Source: Zonotrichia leucophrys gambelii
Taxonomy: Eukaryota; Chordata; Aves; Passeriformes; Passerellidae
DNA: 64,000 nucleotides
Direction of reading: 5' to 3'
Assembly (NCBI RefSeq): GCF_028769735.1
Contig: NC_088194.1
Coordinates: 876,319-940,318, forward strand
Numbering within the stretch: position 1 is the first letter of the stretch; each line of letters starts with the position of its first letter. The notes under the pieces are model-generated. The model searched no databases. It saw nothing but the letters and a program-made list of their open reading frames with translations, and was not told the origin of the DNA. Position numbers and translations under genes: made by a program. Positions 48,801 to 58,960 of the stretch are shown here, in pieces.

Positions 48801-51800
48801 AGCTCTGAGCTCTCCAGCTCTGCCAGCTCTGTGTCTCTGGGGGTCTCCTCCAGTGCCCACTCAGTGCTGGCACCTGGCACCTGCCCCAGCTCCCCTGGTT
48901 GCCCTGAAGCCTCTGCCAGCTCCTGGCTGTGCCCAGGGGAACCTGGAGGGGTTGGCTCAGGCTGTGCCACGCTGCCCAGCTGTGCCAGCTCAGCCTGTGC
49001 CAGCGCCTGCTGCTGCCTCATCTCCTGCCTCCTGGCATCTCCTTCATCATCCTCCTGGGCCTCCTCCAGCTCTGCTGGCCCTGTGCCACCTCTCTGCTCG
49101 CTTTCCAGCCTTCCTGCACTGCTCAGGGTGTCACCTGCCCAGGCTGGCTGTCCTGGCCCCTCAGTGTCCCCTGCTGTCACCTGCCAGTCCTCTTGGGCAC
49201 TGCCATGGTCACCCTCCTGTGCCCAGGGCTCCTCTCCTGGCTCCAGCTCCTCCTGTTCCTCCTCCTCTCCTTCCTGCAGCTCCTCAGGCTCTCCTGGGGC
49301 TCTACTGTCCCCCTCCAGGGTCTCACCTGCCTCTCCTGCCCCATGGTCTTCTCCTGCCCCAAGAAATTCTGCCCCAAGATCTTCTCCTGCCTCAGAGCCT
49401 TCTCCTACCTTGGAGCCTTCTCCTGCCCCATGGACTTCTCCTGCCCCAAAATCTTCTCCTGCCCCAGAGTCTTCTCCTGCCCCAAGATCTTCTCCTGCCC
49501 CAAGGTCTTCTCCTGCCCCAAGGTCTTCTGCTGCCATGGGGTCCTGTCCCACCCCGTGATCCTCCTCTCCCAGCACCTCCCTGCTGGCCTCTCCCTTTTC
49601 CCCCTCACCATCTCCCCCTCTGCCTGTCCCCTCCCCTGCCCCAGCATCTCCTCCAGCTCCTGTGGGAGGCTCCTCTGCTGGGATGGCCTCAGGGACACCC
49701 TTGGGCTCCTGCTCTGGGCACAGCTCCTGCTCCCTTCCCTGCTCTGCAGCCAGGTCCACCTCACACCTGGGCATTTTGTGCTGCTCAGCCCTTTCCTGCT
49801 CTGCATCAGCAAAGTCCTGCTCCAGGTGACCTTCTGTGGGCAGAGCCAGGTGGCTTTGAACGAGGACAGCACCAGCAGCTTCCACTTCTCTGTGGGGACA
49901 TTTCTCCTCTTGCACTTCTGTTCCTTCCTGCTGGAGATCTCCCTCCTCCTCATCCTCGGAGGGGTGTGAAGGCTGCGTGCTGGGGGTTTGTGTCCTTTGC
50001 TCCTCTGGCTTTTCCCAGCTGCTCTCTGTCTGCCCAGGCAGATCCTCATGCCCTTCCTGGGCCTCCATTTCTGCATCCCTTGGGCTCAGCACAGCAGGAA
50101 CCTCCTCCTCTTCCTCTTCTTCCTCCTCCTCCCATGCTCCCAGATCTTCCTGGCTCCCCAAGGGAGGGTCCACGCTTGGTGGGGATGGAGCTGTGTCCTG
50201 CAGGGTGCTGCTCTCCTTAGCCAGCCCTTGGAGCATCACCTCCTCAGCTCTCTCCTCATCCTCAGATCCCTCCTGCCCTTCCCCAGGCCCCTCTGGCACA
50301 GCCTTGGTGGGGAAAACAGGGCTGGGAGCACGGATATCCCACGTGGAGCTGGGTGTGGGCTCCTCTTGGGACTGAGCATCATCTCCCATCTCCTTGAGGG
50401 CATCCTCCAGCGCCTCGCTGACCAGCTGGGCCGGGTACTGCAGCCTGTGGGCATCTCCCAGGGGCTGCAGGCTGGCACTGCCACTGTCCCCAGAGGCTCT
50501 GGGCAGGGCACACTCCATCCCTGGGCTCATTGCTGCCTCATCTCCTCCTGGCCAGGCTGGACCTTCCACCCCACAGCTCTCCTGCTCGGGGGAGAGGGCA
50601 AGGGAGGCTCTGCCTGCCTGGGGTGGGCTGGGTGTGAGAGCCCCCAGCCCCCTAACCCTGCTGGTGGCACTGCCATGGAGGGCTGGGGTGGTTTTCTGGA
50701 GCTCCCTGGTGATTTGGGGCGTCAGGGTGGCACTTTGGGGCGTCAGGGTGGCACTTTGGGGGTGTTTGGTCACCCTGGGGAAGGGGGTGCAGGGCAGCAC
50801 CCGCCTGGCCTCGGGGCTCGCTGGTGATGCTTTGCTGCTGCTCAGCTCCAGTTTGAGATCTGAAAAGAGCAAGGAGGAACCATGAGCCTCTCCCAGCCCT
50901 GCCCTGGCTGCCTCTCAATGCCCCCTCTCCTATTTTTAACCAGCTCCTTCTTGGAAAGTGGGAAATTCCTCCCTCCTGATGCTGCTGCTCCCGGGGGATT
51001 CGTGCCCAGCTGTCGCAGACATCTTTTATGAAAAATTCTTTCTTTTGGATTTTTCCTCCTGAGAAGCTGAGAGGCCTCAGGAATAAAATGTAAACAATGG
51101 TTATCTGCTGCTGTGGAATGCAACAGGTGCATCTGTGATTAGCCCATGTTGATTGTTTCTAATTAATGGCCAATCGCAGCCCAGCTGGCTCAGACTCTCT
51201 GTCCCAGCCACAAACCTTTGTTATTAATTCTTTTTCTATTCTTAGCCAGCCTTCTGATGAAATCCTTCCTTCTATTCTTTTAGCATAGTTTTAATATAAT
51301 ATATATTATAAAATAATAAATCAAGCCTTCTGAAACATGGAGTCAGATCCTCATCCCTTCCCTCATCCTCTATGAACACTCACACCCAGCTGCAGCCACA
51401 GCTGCTGGGCAAAGTGCGCAGGTGACAAAGCTTTCCTTGGGATTTTCATTTTTTTGTTTGGTTTGTTTTGAGGAAAAAGGAAATGCTCAGCTTGTTAGCA
51501 CAGCCCTCCGTCCTGTGCTGCCCTTCCCATGAAAGGAAGGGAATTAAAAACGAGGCAAAGGAGCAGATAAGGCTGGTGAAGGAGCAGATAAGGCTTATCT
51601 GGGCTGTGAGCCCCTGCCAAGAGCCCCCTGGACGCTGTTCACACCTCCCTATCGCTGCCAGGAAGATGCAGGGAAATGTGTCTGAATCCACATTTAACCT
51701 CTCCAGGAAAATGCAGGGAAATGTGTCTGAATCCACATTTAAACACATCTAACCCCCACCAGGAAAATGCAGAGAAATGAGCCTAAATCCACATTTAAAC

Positions 51801-54800
51801 CCATTTAACCCCCCAGGAAAAGGTGCCTAAATCCACATTTAAACCCATTTAACCCCCCCAGGAAAATTTGTCTGAATCCACATTTAAACACATCTGACCC
51901 CCACCAGGAAAATGTGTCTAAATCCACATTTAAACCCATTTAACCCTTCAGGAAAAGGTGCCTAAATCCACATTTAAACCCATTTAACCCTTCAGGAAAA
52001 GGTGCCTAAATCCACATTTAAACTCATTTAACCCTTCAGGAAAAAGTGTCTAAATCCACATTTAAATACATCTAGCCCCCACCAGGAATATGTGTCTAAA
52101 TCCACATTTAACCCCCACTAGGAAAATGTGTCTAAATCCACATTTTAACCCATTTAACCCCCCCCCCCAGAAAAGGTGCCTAAATCCACATTTAAACACA
52201 TTTAAGCCCCCCAGGAAAAGGTGTCTAAATCCACATTTAAAGACATCTAACCCCCCAGGAAAATTTGTCTGAATCCACATTTAAACACATTTAAGCCCCC
52301 CAGGAAAATTTGTCTGAATCCACATTTAAACCCATTTAATCCCCCAAGGAAAAGGTGTCTAAATCCACATTTAAACCCCTTTAAGCCCCCCAGGGGTGGC
52401 ACCGGGGGTCCCTTACCTCTGAGCCCGTTTGTCACCCTGAATTCCCCGGCGGGCACCTGCAGGCGGCTGCTCTCGGCTTCCAGCAGCGTCCTGGGGGAGA
52501 GCAGAGGGGCTGGGGGTGCTGCAGGGGGCTCCCTGGGCACCCCGGCGTGGGTAAACTGAGGCACGGCTGCCTATGCTGCTATGGACACAGGGCGGGTAAA
52601 CTGAGGCACGGCTGGTTCTGCTGCTCTGGACACAGGGGGCATCAGGGCAGGTAAACTGAGGCACAGCTGCCTATGCTGCTATGGGCACAGGGCAGGTAAA
52701 CTGAGGCATGTTTGGTTCTGCTGGACACAGGGTGGGTAAACTGAGGCACGGCTGGATGTGCTTCTATGGACACAGGGCATCAGGGCGGGTAAACTGAGGC
52801 ACGGGTGCTTGAGGTGCTCTGGACACAGTGTCAGGGTGGGTAAACTGAGGCACGGCTGGTTCTGCTGCTACGGACACGGGGGGCATCAGGGTGGGTAAAC
52901 TGAGGCACAGGCGCTTGTGGCATCAGGGCAGGTAAACTGAGGCATGGGTGCTTGTGCTGCTCTGGATACAAAGTGGGGAAACTGAGGCACGGCTGGTTCT
53001 GCTGGACACAGGGTGGGTAAACTGAGGCACGGCTGGTTCCGCTGCTATGACCCAGGTTATCAGGGCAGGTAAACTGAGGCACGGCCGGTTCCGCCGCCCT
53101 GGCACGGCTCGCTGCGGACCCCGAAGGAGCCCCCCTGGCTGCCGTGCCCCCTCCCCTCCCCCCGTGGCCCGGATTAGTGTCCCCGCACGGTGACATCACG
53201 CTCGGCCGCGCAGGGCCAGCCCCATTCTCATGCTAATCGTGCCCACGGCCCCTTTGTGCGGGGCCATCTGGAAGGAAGGAAGGGCCGCTCGGGGGGCACG
53301 GGGCTGTCCCTGCGGTGCCACCTGTGCCCACCTGTGCCCACCCGGGGCTCACCTGTAGGTCGCCACTTCCAGGCTCAGGGACATCTTGAGGTGCATCAGC
53401 TGCTGCCTGTCCTCCAGCACCCGCGCGATCTGCACCCGCAGGCTCTGCTGCTCCTGCTCCAGGGCCTCCATGGCCAGCTGTGGGCACCACAGGGGGGTCA
53501 GGGGGCGGTCGGGGTCACCCCCAGCCCTGGCGGAGCCCCCCCGGTCCGCTCATTCCCGCAGGATGCTCAGGGACGAGCCTGGAGCTCAATTTAGCACCAG
53601 GGGCTGAGGATGGGGGAGAAGAGCAGGGGATGGGATGAGGGAGGAAAGGCCGGGCTGATTGGGAAAGAAACAACTCCATGGGCAGCTGTGGGCATCACAG
53701 GGGGGTTAGGAGGGTCAGGGTCACCCCCAGCCCTTCCTGAACCCCCCCCGCAGGGTTCGGGATCCCCTCAGGATGCTCAGGAATGGGACCGGAGCTCAAT
53801 TCAGCACCGGGGGCTGAGGATGGGGGAGAAAAGTGAGGAAAGGCTGGGCTGATTCACGGCCAGGTGGAAAAGAAACTACTCCATGGGCAGCTGCGGGCAC
53901 CACAGGGGGGTCAGGGTCGCCCCCAGCCCTTCCTGACCTCTCCAGCTCCCTGCGGGATTCGGGATCCCCGCAAGATGCCCAGGAATGGGACCGGAGCTCA
54001 TTTTAGCCCCGGGGGCTGAGGATGGGGCAGAGGGGCAGGGGATGGGAAGGGGGAGGAAAGGCCGGGGTGATTCACAGCGAGGCAATGAACCAACTCCATG
54101 GGCAGGGTCACCCCCAGCCCCGCCCGAACCCCGCGGATCTGGCCCGGGCACGGGGCTCGGCTCATCCCCGCAGGATGCTCAGGGACGAGCCCGGAGCTCA
54201 TTTTAGCCCCGGGGGCTGAGAAATGGGGGAAATGAGCAGGGCTGAAAGGGGACTGGAAGAGGGAGGAAAGGCCGGGCTGATTCACGTCCAGCGTGGGAAC
54301 GAAACAACTTCCAGGAGAGCAGCGGAGGCGGCGGCATCCTCTGCCCCGGGACACCCAGGGCTGCTCCCAGCAGCTGGAACAAAGGGAGACCCTTCCCCGG
54401 GCAGTGCTGACGCCGCTCCCGGGTATTTCCAGCTCGTTCCGCCTCCTCCTCCCTCCGCTGAATGGCTTTTGCAGCTGTCGGGTCGCAGCTGCAGCGAACT
54501 CGGTGGGAGTTTTTGGGAGTTTGTCCTTCCCGCACACCGGGGGCTGCGGCTGCCCCAAGATCCGCACCCCGAAACCGGGCAGGGGAGCCCCCGGCGGCTG
54601 CTGCTGCTCCGCTGCAGTTTGGTGGCCCCGGGTCTCTGTTGTCCCCAGGGACAGAGATGTCCCCAAGCCGCTTTGCTCTTCCTCCTGCCCTCCCCAGCTT
54701 CCTCTGAGCTCATCCAGGGCTACCTCCCTCCCATCCCTGGGGTTTGCTCGCTCTGTTTGCCTCCCCCCACCCATCTCTCGCATCTCTTTGCTCAGGGTCG

Positions 54801-55681
54801 TGCCCTGTGTGCCCACCCAGCACCCCCAGCCCCTCTGCTGTCCCCTCCCCTGGGGATTTTTCACTCGCCTGGAACTTTTCTGCCTCCCCGCGCTGCTCCT
54901 GCCACTGCCGGGCCAGGCTCTCCTCCAGCATCTCCTTGCGAGCTTTGAGCCCCGCCAGGTCCTTCTCCAGGTGCTGCAGCTGCAGCTGGCTCTGCTGGTT
55001 GTCCTCCACCGCCTTCCACAGGTTCTCCTTGGCCTGGCACAGGGAACCTTCCAGCTGAGCCACCTCCGCCTTGTAGGTCTCCACCGCCCCTTTCCAGATC
55101 TCCGAGAGCCTCTTGGAGTAATCCTCCACCTCCACGGGCTGCAGAGCCACGGGGGCACAGCGGAAACTCTCCAGGCTGTGCGAGAAAGTGGCGATCTCCT
55201 GGTCCAGCCCCGCTTTCTCCTCCTCGTGCACCTCCAGCAAGGCTTCCACCTCCTTCTCCAGCTGCACGGCTCTCTCCTTGAGCCAGATCTGCGCTCTCCT
55301 CTCCTCCTCCAGCTCCTTCCTGCTCAAGGACAGCTCCTTCTTGGCTGCTTCTCGGGCTGCCTGCTCCTTCTGGCACCTGCTTCTCACCTGCTGCACCTCC
55401 TCGTAGAGGTTGTCCCTGGCCAGCTCGGCCGTGCATTTGTCCCTGAAGGCGACATCCAGCGCATCCCGCAGCGCTCGCAGCTCCTCCTCGTACTTGGCCC
55501 TCCACGATTCCCCCGACTGGCCGCTCCTGCTGCTCTGGATTTCAGCTCGCAGCACCTCGTTCTCCTCCTCCAGGAACTTCACGCGGGCCAGGTAGGCCTC
55601 CAGGCGCTTGTTGAGGTCCCACATCTGCAGCGATTCCTCTCCCAGGGCTCGGGGCCCCGCCAAACTCTCCGTGCTCAGCAT
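45896..55681 (-). CDS. NES: Nestin (avian nestin/transitin type), class VI intermediate filament protein
   Basis: Four exons join in phase: 55681-54869 (271 codons), 53477-53353, 52490-52417 and 50859-45896, giving 1991 residues (human about 1621). After a short head, the alpha-helical rod starts near ESLQMWDLNKRLEAYLARVK (about residue 16) and ends with the filament signature TYRTLLEAESSRLQ (311-324). Nestin-specific marks are LKLEL at the exon 4 start, TLPDSTPL in the tail and an SSGDE end. The long acidic tail holds several internal repeats: DLGAGE hexads (about 49345-49545), PGQVPGEWALEETPRDTEP units (48400-48900), blocks of about 60 residues with ELEEGPEEDPNCLGVVEPSS (47200-47960) and twenty decapeptides like LSRDAEEHPE (46256-46855). 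It co-assembles with vimentin-type partners in neural and muscle progenitors. Intron 1 has a GC donor (CAG|GCGAGT). Confidence 0.96.
46256..46855 (-). repeat. Coding 30-bp minisatellite in the nestin tail
   Basis: Twenty tandem decapeptides (residues about 1673-1872), consensus LSRDAEEHPE, with position 1 mostly Leu (three Phe/Val) and Asp at position 4. The frame is kept throughout with no unit of altered length. Confidence 0.95.
51011..51384 (+). mobile_element. Solo LTR in NES intron 3
   Basis: 374-bp element starting TGTCGCAGACATC and ending CACTCACA, flanked by the 6-bp duplication CCCAGC (51005-51010 and 51385-51390). It contains AATAAATCAAGCC near the 3' end. It matches 58267-58652 along its whole length. 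A 6-bp duplication fits class II (ERVK-like) elements. No coding sequence. Confidence 0.88.
51660..52395. repeat. ~42-bp minisatellite in NES intron 3
   Basis: About 17 units with GTGTCTAAATCCACATTTAA followed by ACCCATTTAACCCCCCAGGAAAA. It is AT-richer than the other arrays. It stops just before exon 3. Confidence 0.93.
52550..53090. repeat. ~55-bp minisatellite in NES intron 2
   Basis: About ten units of GGGTAAACTGAGGCACGGCT followed by GGTTCTGCTGCT and GGACACAGGG. Confidence 0.92.
53195..53290 (-). promoter_or_regulatory. Candidate NES intron 2 neural enhancer
   Basis: A short non-repeat island in the second intron. It has an octamer-like ATGCTAAT (53230-53237; ATTAGCAT on minus) and a SOX-like CCTTTGTG (53251-53258; CACAAAGG on minus) about 13 bp apart. 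The mammalian nestin neural enhancer is in intron 2 and works through adjacent SOX and POU sites. Activity here is inferred. Confidence 0.6.
53478..54300. repeat. ~210-bp tandem repeat in NES intron 1
   Basis: Four units whose CCATGG landmark falls at 53469 (inside exon 2), 53676, 53881 and 54097. Each carries CAGGATGCTCAGG, GGAGCTCAATTTAGC and GGAAAGGCCGGGCTGATT words. The first unit overlaps the exon 2 acceptor. Confidence 0.9.
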
Positions 55682-56123
55682 GGCCGGGAGGATGAGGAGG
55701 GGAGAAGAAGGCGGGGAGGGAAGCAGAGAGTGCCGGCGAGCAGAGGGGAGCGCAGCTATTCATACCCTGCCTGCCGAGTGGGAGGCCCCCGAGACCCGGA
55801 CGAGCAGCCGCATTTAACCCTTGCACAGCCGAGCCCTCGTGGGCTCCACGCTGAGCTCGGATTTCCCAGCCATGAGGAAGAGCATGGTGCCGCTTCCCAC
55901 TTCCAAGCCCTCAATCAGGAGGGTGATTTGAGGGCTTGGATCCTCTCCCTAAAGCCCGAGGGCCGTGCCAGGGAGCTGGAGGGCTGCCCTGGGGCTCGGC
56001 GAGGAGTTTGGGAGGTGTCCAAGGGCGCTTGGCAGATGCCCAGCCCGGCTGCAGCATCCCTCGGCGGTGGTGGCTTGTGTTGGGGAAGATGGAACAGGAA
56101 AGCCTTACAAATGTGATTGTCTG

Positions 56124-56125
<2 letters not shown>
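55682..56125 (-). promoter_or_regulatory. NES promoter and 5'UTR
   Basis: A TATA-like TATGAATA (minus; 55764-55757) stands 76 bp before the ATG at 55681, giving an inferred 5'UTR of about 45-50 bp. Farther upstream no element is recognised. Confidence 0.5.

Positions 56126-56155
<30 letters not shown>
56126..56155. repeat. Poly(A) tract
   Basis: Uninterrupted run of about 29 A on plus, bordering retroelement-like DNA to its right. Confidence 0.9.
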
Positions 56156-56157
<2 letters not shown>

Positions 56158-56339
56158 TTTTGAGAATATAGAAATTATAAGTGAGATTGAAATGAAAGCA
56201 AGATTTGAGATACCTCAGTTACTGAACAACTGGAAAACAATGGTGTGGCTGGCTGAAGGTGATCCCCTTTTGATGGAACAACACCCTCTGCTTGCAGACA
56301 GGCCCAAGGGTCAGAGCAGACCCTACAGCTGGGCAGAAG

Positions 56340-56840
56340 GGGCCCAAAGAGGAATTTTTAGGGTTTAAAACTACTCCAAAGAGGAGTTTTTGGGGTTTCC
56401 AAAGAGCAGTTTTTAGGCTTAGCAGAAGAGGTGCAAAGAGGAGTTTTTAGGGTTTAAAATGTAACACAGTGTGGTAATGCAATGATTCTTATAGGCTGTA
56501 TGTAAATGCTGTAGGATTTGTATCTTGTACTAGATTGGTTAGTGAGAATTAGAATATTGAACACAGAAGAAGATTTATTGTGTTGTAACGGGAACCTCGC
56601 CCTCTTACCCCTTTTACTCTCATGTGCTTTTATTCTCTCACCCTCTCACCCTCTCTCCCCCTCTCTTCTCTCAGCCTGCTCTGAGCTGTGGCTGCAGCTC
56701 CCAGCAGGCCCCTGCACCCAGGCCCTTTGCAATGAACCCCAAATCCCAGCAGGGCCCTGCACCCAGGCCCTTTGCAATAAACCCCAAATTCCACGCCCTG
56801 GCTTCAGAGATCTCTCGTCTTTGTCCATCCTACAGGCTTG
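56340..56840 (+). mobile_element. Retroviral LTR-like fragment
   Basis: Three or four AAAGAGGAGTTTTTAGGG repeats (a purine-rich stretch) precede a block that begins near TGTAACACAGTGTGG (56459). The block includes GCAATAAACCCC (poly(A) signal, 56775) preceded by a duplicated 38-bp segment. The layout resembles U3-R-U5 of an avian endogenous retrovirus. Borders are uncertain and no viral gene is intact. Confidence 0.45.
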
Positions 56841-58266
56841 TGAGCCCCATGCTCCCCCAAAACTCGGGGGGCTCGGAGCCCCAGAGGAGCCCCCTGAGGG
56901 TCTCACAGCCCTTTAATATAGATATACATCAAAGTTCATGTTGGATCTGATAAATCTTGATGCCCAAGAAATGTTCCATTGGAACTTTGTCTTTCAATAA
57001 ATAAACTACATTTTTTTGTGGAAAATGAGAGAAAAAAAATGAAGAAAGGATAAAGTTGAGTTCTAGTTCCAAACATCTGTATTAATTCAGATGCTTTGGA
57101 TTTATATCAGATAAATCAGGTGGTTCCACTATCATCTTTGGGTAAGAAATAAAATAAAGAAAGAGACAATAACAATATAAATAATGTAAAAAGAAATCAT
57201 TAAAAACCACCCATTTTGAGTTCCTGTTCAAATCAATAATCAAAAATATTGCTTCCCTGTCCTAACTTCAGAGAACCTGGTAATATTTGTTAGGATTTGC
57301 ATTTTTGATTCTATGACTAGTTAAAAGACCAGATTCCTTAAAAGTCTCTGAAGCTTCATGAAACACAGAGAACATTTATTTCTTTGATCCATTAGCACCT
57401 TTCTCTCACAGCCCTGGCGAGGTGATGGCTGCACTGAGGACATCTCTGGGCAGGTTCCTGGATCCATCCTATGGAAATCCCTCTGCAGAGCATCCAGCTG
57501 TGCCCAGCTGTGTCCAGCTGTGATCTTCCGTCTTTCCAGATGTGCGGGAGCCCAACGGGAGCAGCTCCTCTGAAACTTGATTTCCGTCAGAGCTTCCACT
57601 GACAGGGTCCAGCAGTCCCGGTTGGACATTTTTAATATTTATAATTTTTTTTGTTTTTCTCTCTTTATTTACCCCAGATGACTTCTCTGGGGGAAGGGCA
57701 GCGCACTGGCGAGGGGCGGAGATTCACAATTTCAAACTCGGGAGGATTCTGCGAACAAAAGGAGCAGGAAAATGAGGAGAATATCGCTGGGGGAGAGATT
57801 TGCCAGCATTTTCTCCCTGGAGACGGTGATTTTTCCCACTGGGAGGGTCCTCAGCAGGGCAAGGAGGACAGGAATGTCTCTTCCCTAGAGGGACAGGCTT
57901 CTGGAAAGACAAGCAACAAGACAAGCAACAGTCCCCTCTGCTGGCAAAGCATCTCCAGCATCATGCAGGGGCTGCTGGGGACAGCAGAGCAGCAGCAGCA
58001 GCCCCAGCAGGGTCATGGTGGTCCCCAGGGAGGGTCGGGGTTGTCCCTGGTGCCTGGAGGGGGGATGGAAAGGGGATGAGCCGGCTCGGGGGTCCCCAAG
58101 GGCATCATCATCTTTCCGGCTCATCTCCGGCCAGACATCCTGTCTGGCTCCTCGGCCTGGCTCTGGTTTGCCTCTCACAGCCAAGATTGGAAAGCTGTTA
58201 AGGAGCCCAGGGAGGGCTGAGGTTGGAGAATCGATCTGGGGCCTCGCTGAGGTGATGCTGTGTGTT
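56841..58266. other. AT-rich to mixed intergenic sequence, no gene recognised
   Basis: 56990-57330 is AT-rich with AATAAATAAAC at 56996. 57350-57650 and 57660-58260 are single-copy and may hold older transposon debris. No credible exon. Confidence 0.45.
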
Positions 58267-58652
58267 TGTCGCAGATATCTTTTATGGAAAATCCTTTCTT
58301 TGGGATTTTTCCTCCTGAGAAGCTGAGAGGCCTCAGGAACAAAATGTAAACAATGGTTATCTGCTGCTGTGGAATGCAACAGGTGGATCTGGGATTGGTC
58401 TCGTGTGATTGTTTCTAATTAATGGCCAATCACAATCAGCTGGCTCAGACAGAGAGCCCGAGACACAAACCTTTGTTATTCATTCTTTCTTTTTCTATTC
58501 TTAGCCAGCCTTCTGATGAAATCCTTTCTTCTATTCTTTTATTAGAGTTTTAATATAATATATATCATAAAATAATAAATCAAGCCTTCTGAAACATGGA
58601 GTCAGATCCTCATCTCTTCCCCAATCTGAAAACCCCTGTGAACACCATCACG
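58267..58652 (+). mobile_element. Solo LTR, second copy
   Basis: 386-bp element starting TGTCGCAGATATC and ending CATCACG, flanked by the 6-bp duplication TGTGTT (58261-58266 and 58653-58658). Full-length match to 51011-51384. The terminal CA has changed to CG. Confidence 0.86.
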
Positions 58653-58659
58653 TGTGTTT

Positions 58660-58960
58660 GTGTCTTCCTCCTCCTCATTTCCATAGCACATCTGCTGTAG
58701 AGCTGCCCTTCCTCGCTGCCTGCCTGCTCCCACTTTCCTCCTTCTCACCTGGGATGTCCAGGAGCCCCCAAAACTGCTGCAAAAAGGCCCCCAGTGCTCA
58801 TGGCTGGGAAGGAGTGAGCAATTCCTTCCTCACTGGCCTTGTCACCCTCTTCCTCCTCCTCCTGCCTTTTGGGGTGCCTGGCCCCTCTGTCTGAGCCAGC
58901 AGCAGGGCTCAGCAGGATGGCCCAAATCCTGCAGCCCAGGGAGGGCTCAGGATACCCCAG
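58660..58960. other. Unique sequence, no gene recognised
   Basis: About 300 bp between the solo LTR and the next array; no exon seen. Confidence 0.4.

Noticed and set aside
48205..50220. 671-residue plus-strand Pro/Leu/Ala-rich open frame
   Set aside because: Antisense shadow of the Glu-rich NES tail; low-complexity Glu codons give open reverse frames.
54293..56116. 607-residue plus-strand open frame
   Set aside because: Antisense to NES exon 1, whose minus-strand rod domain is unmistakable.
57321..57629. 102-residue minus-strand open frame (MSNRDCWTLSVE start)
   Set aside because: No family recognised, no splice or promoter context, and it lies among retroelement debris; not enough to call a gene.
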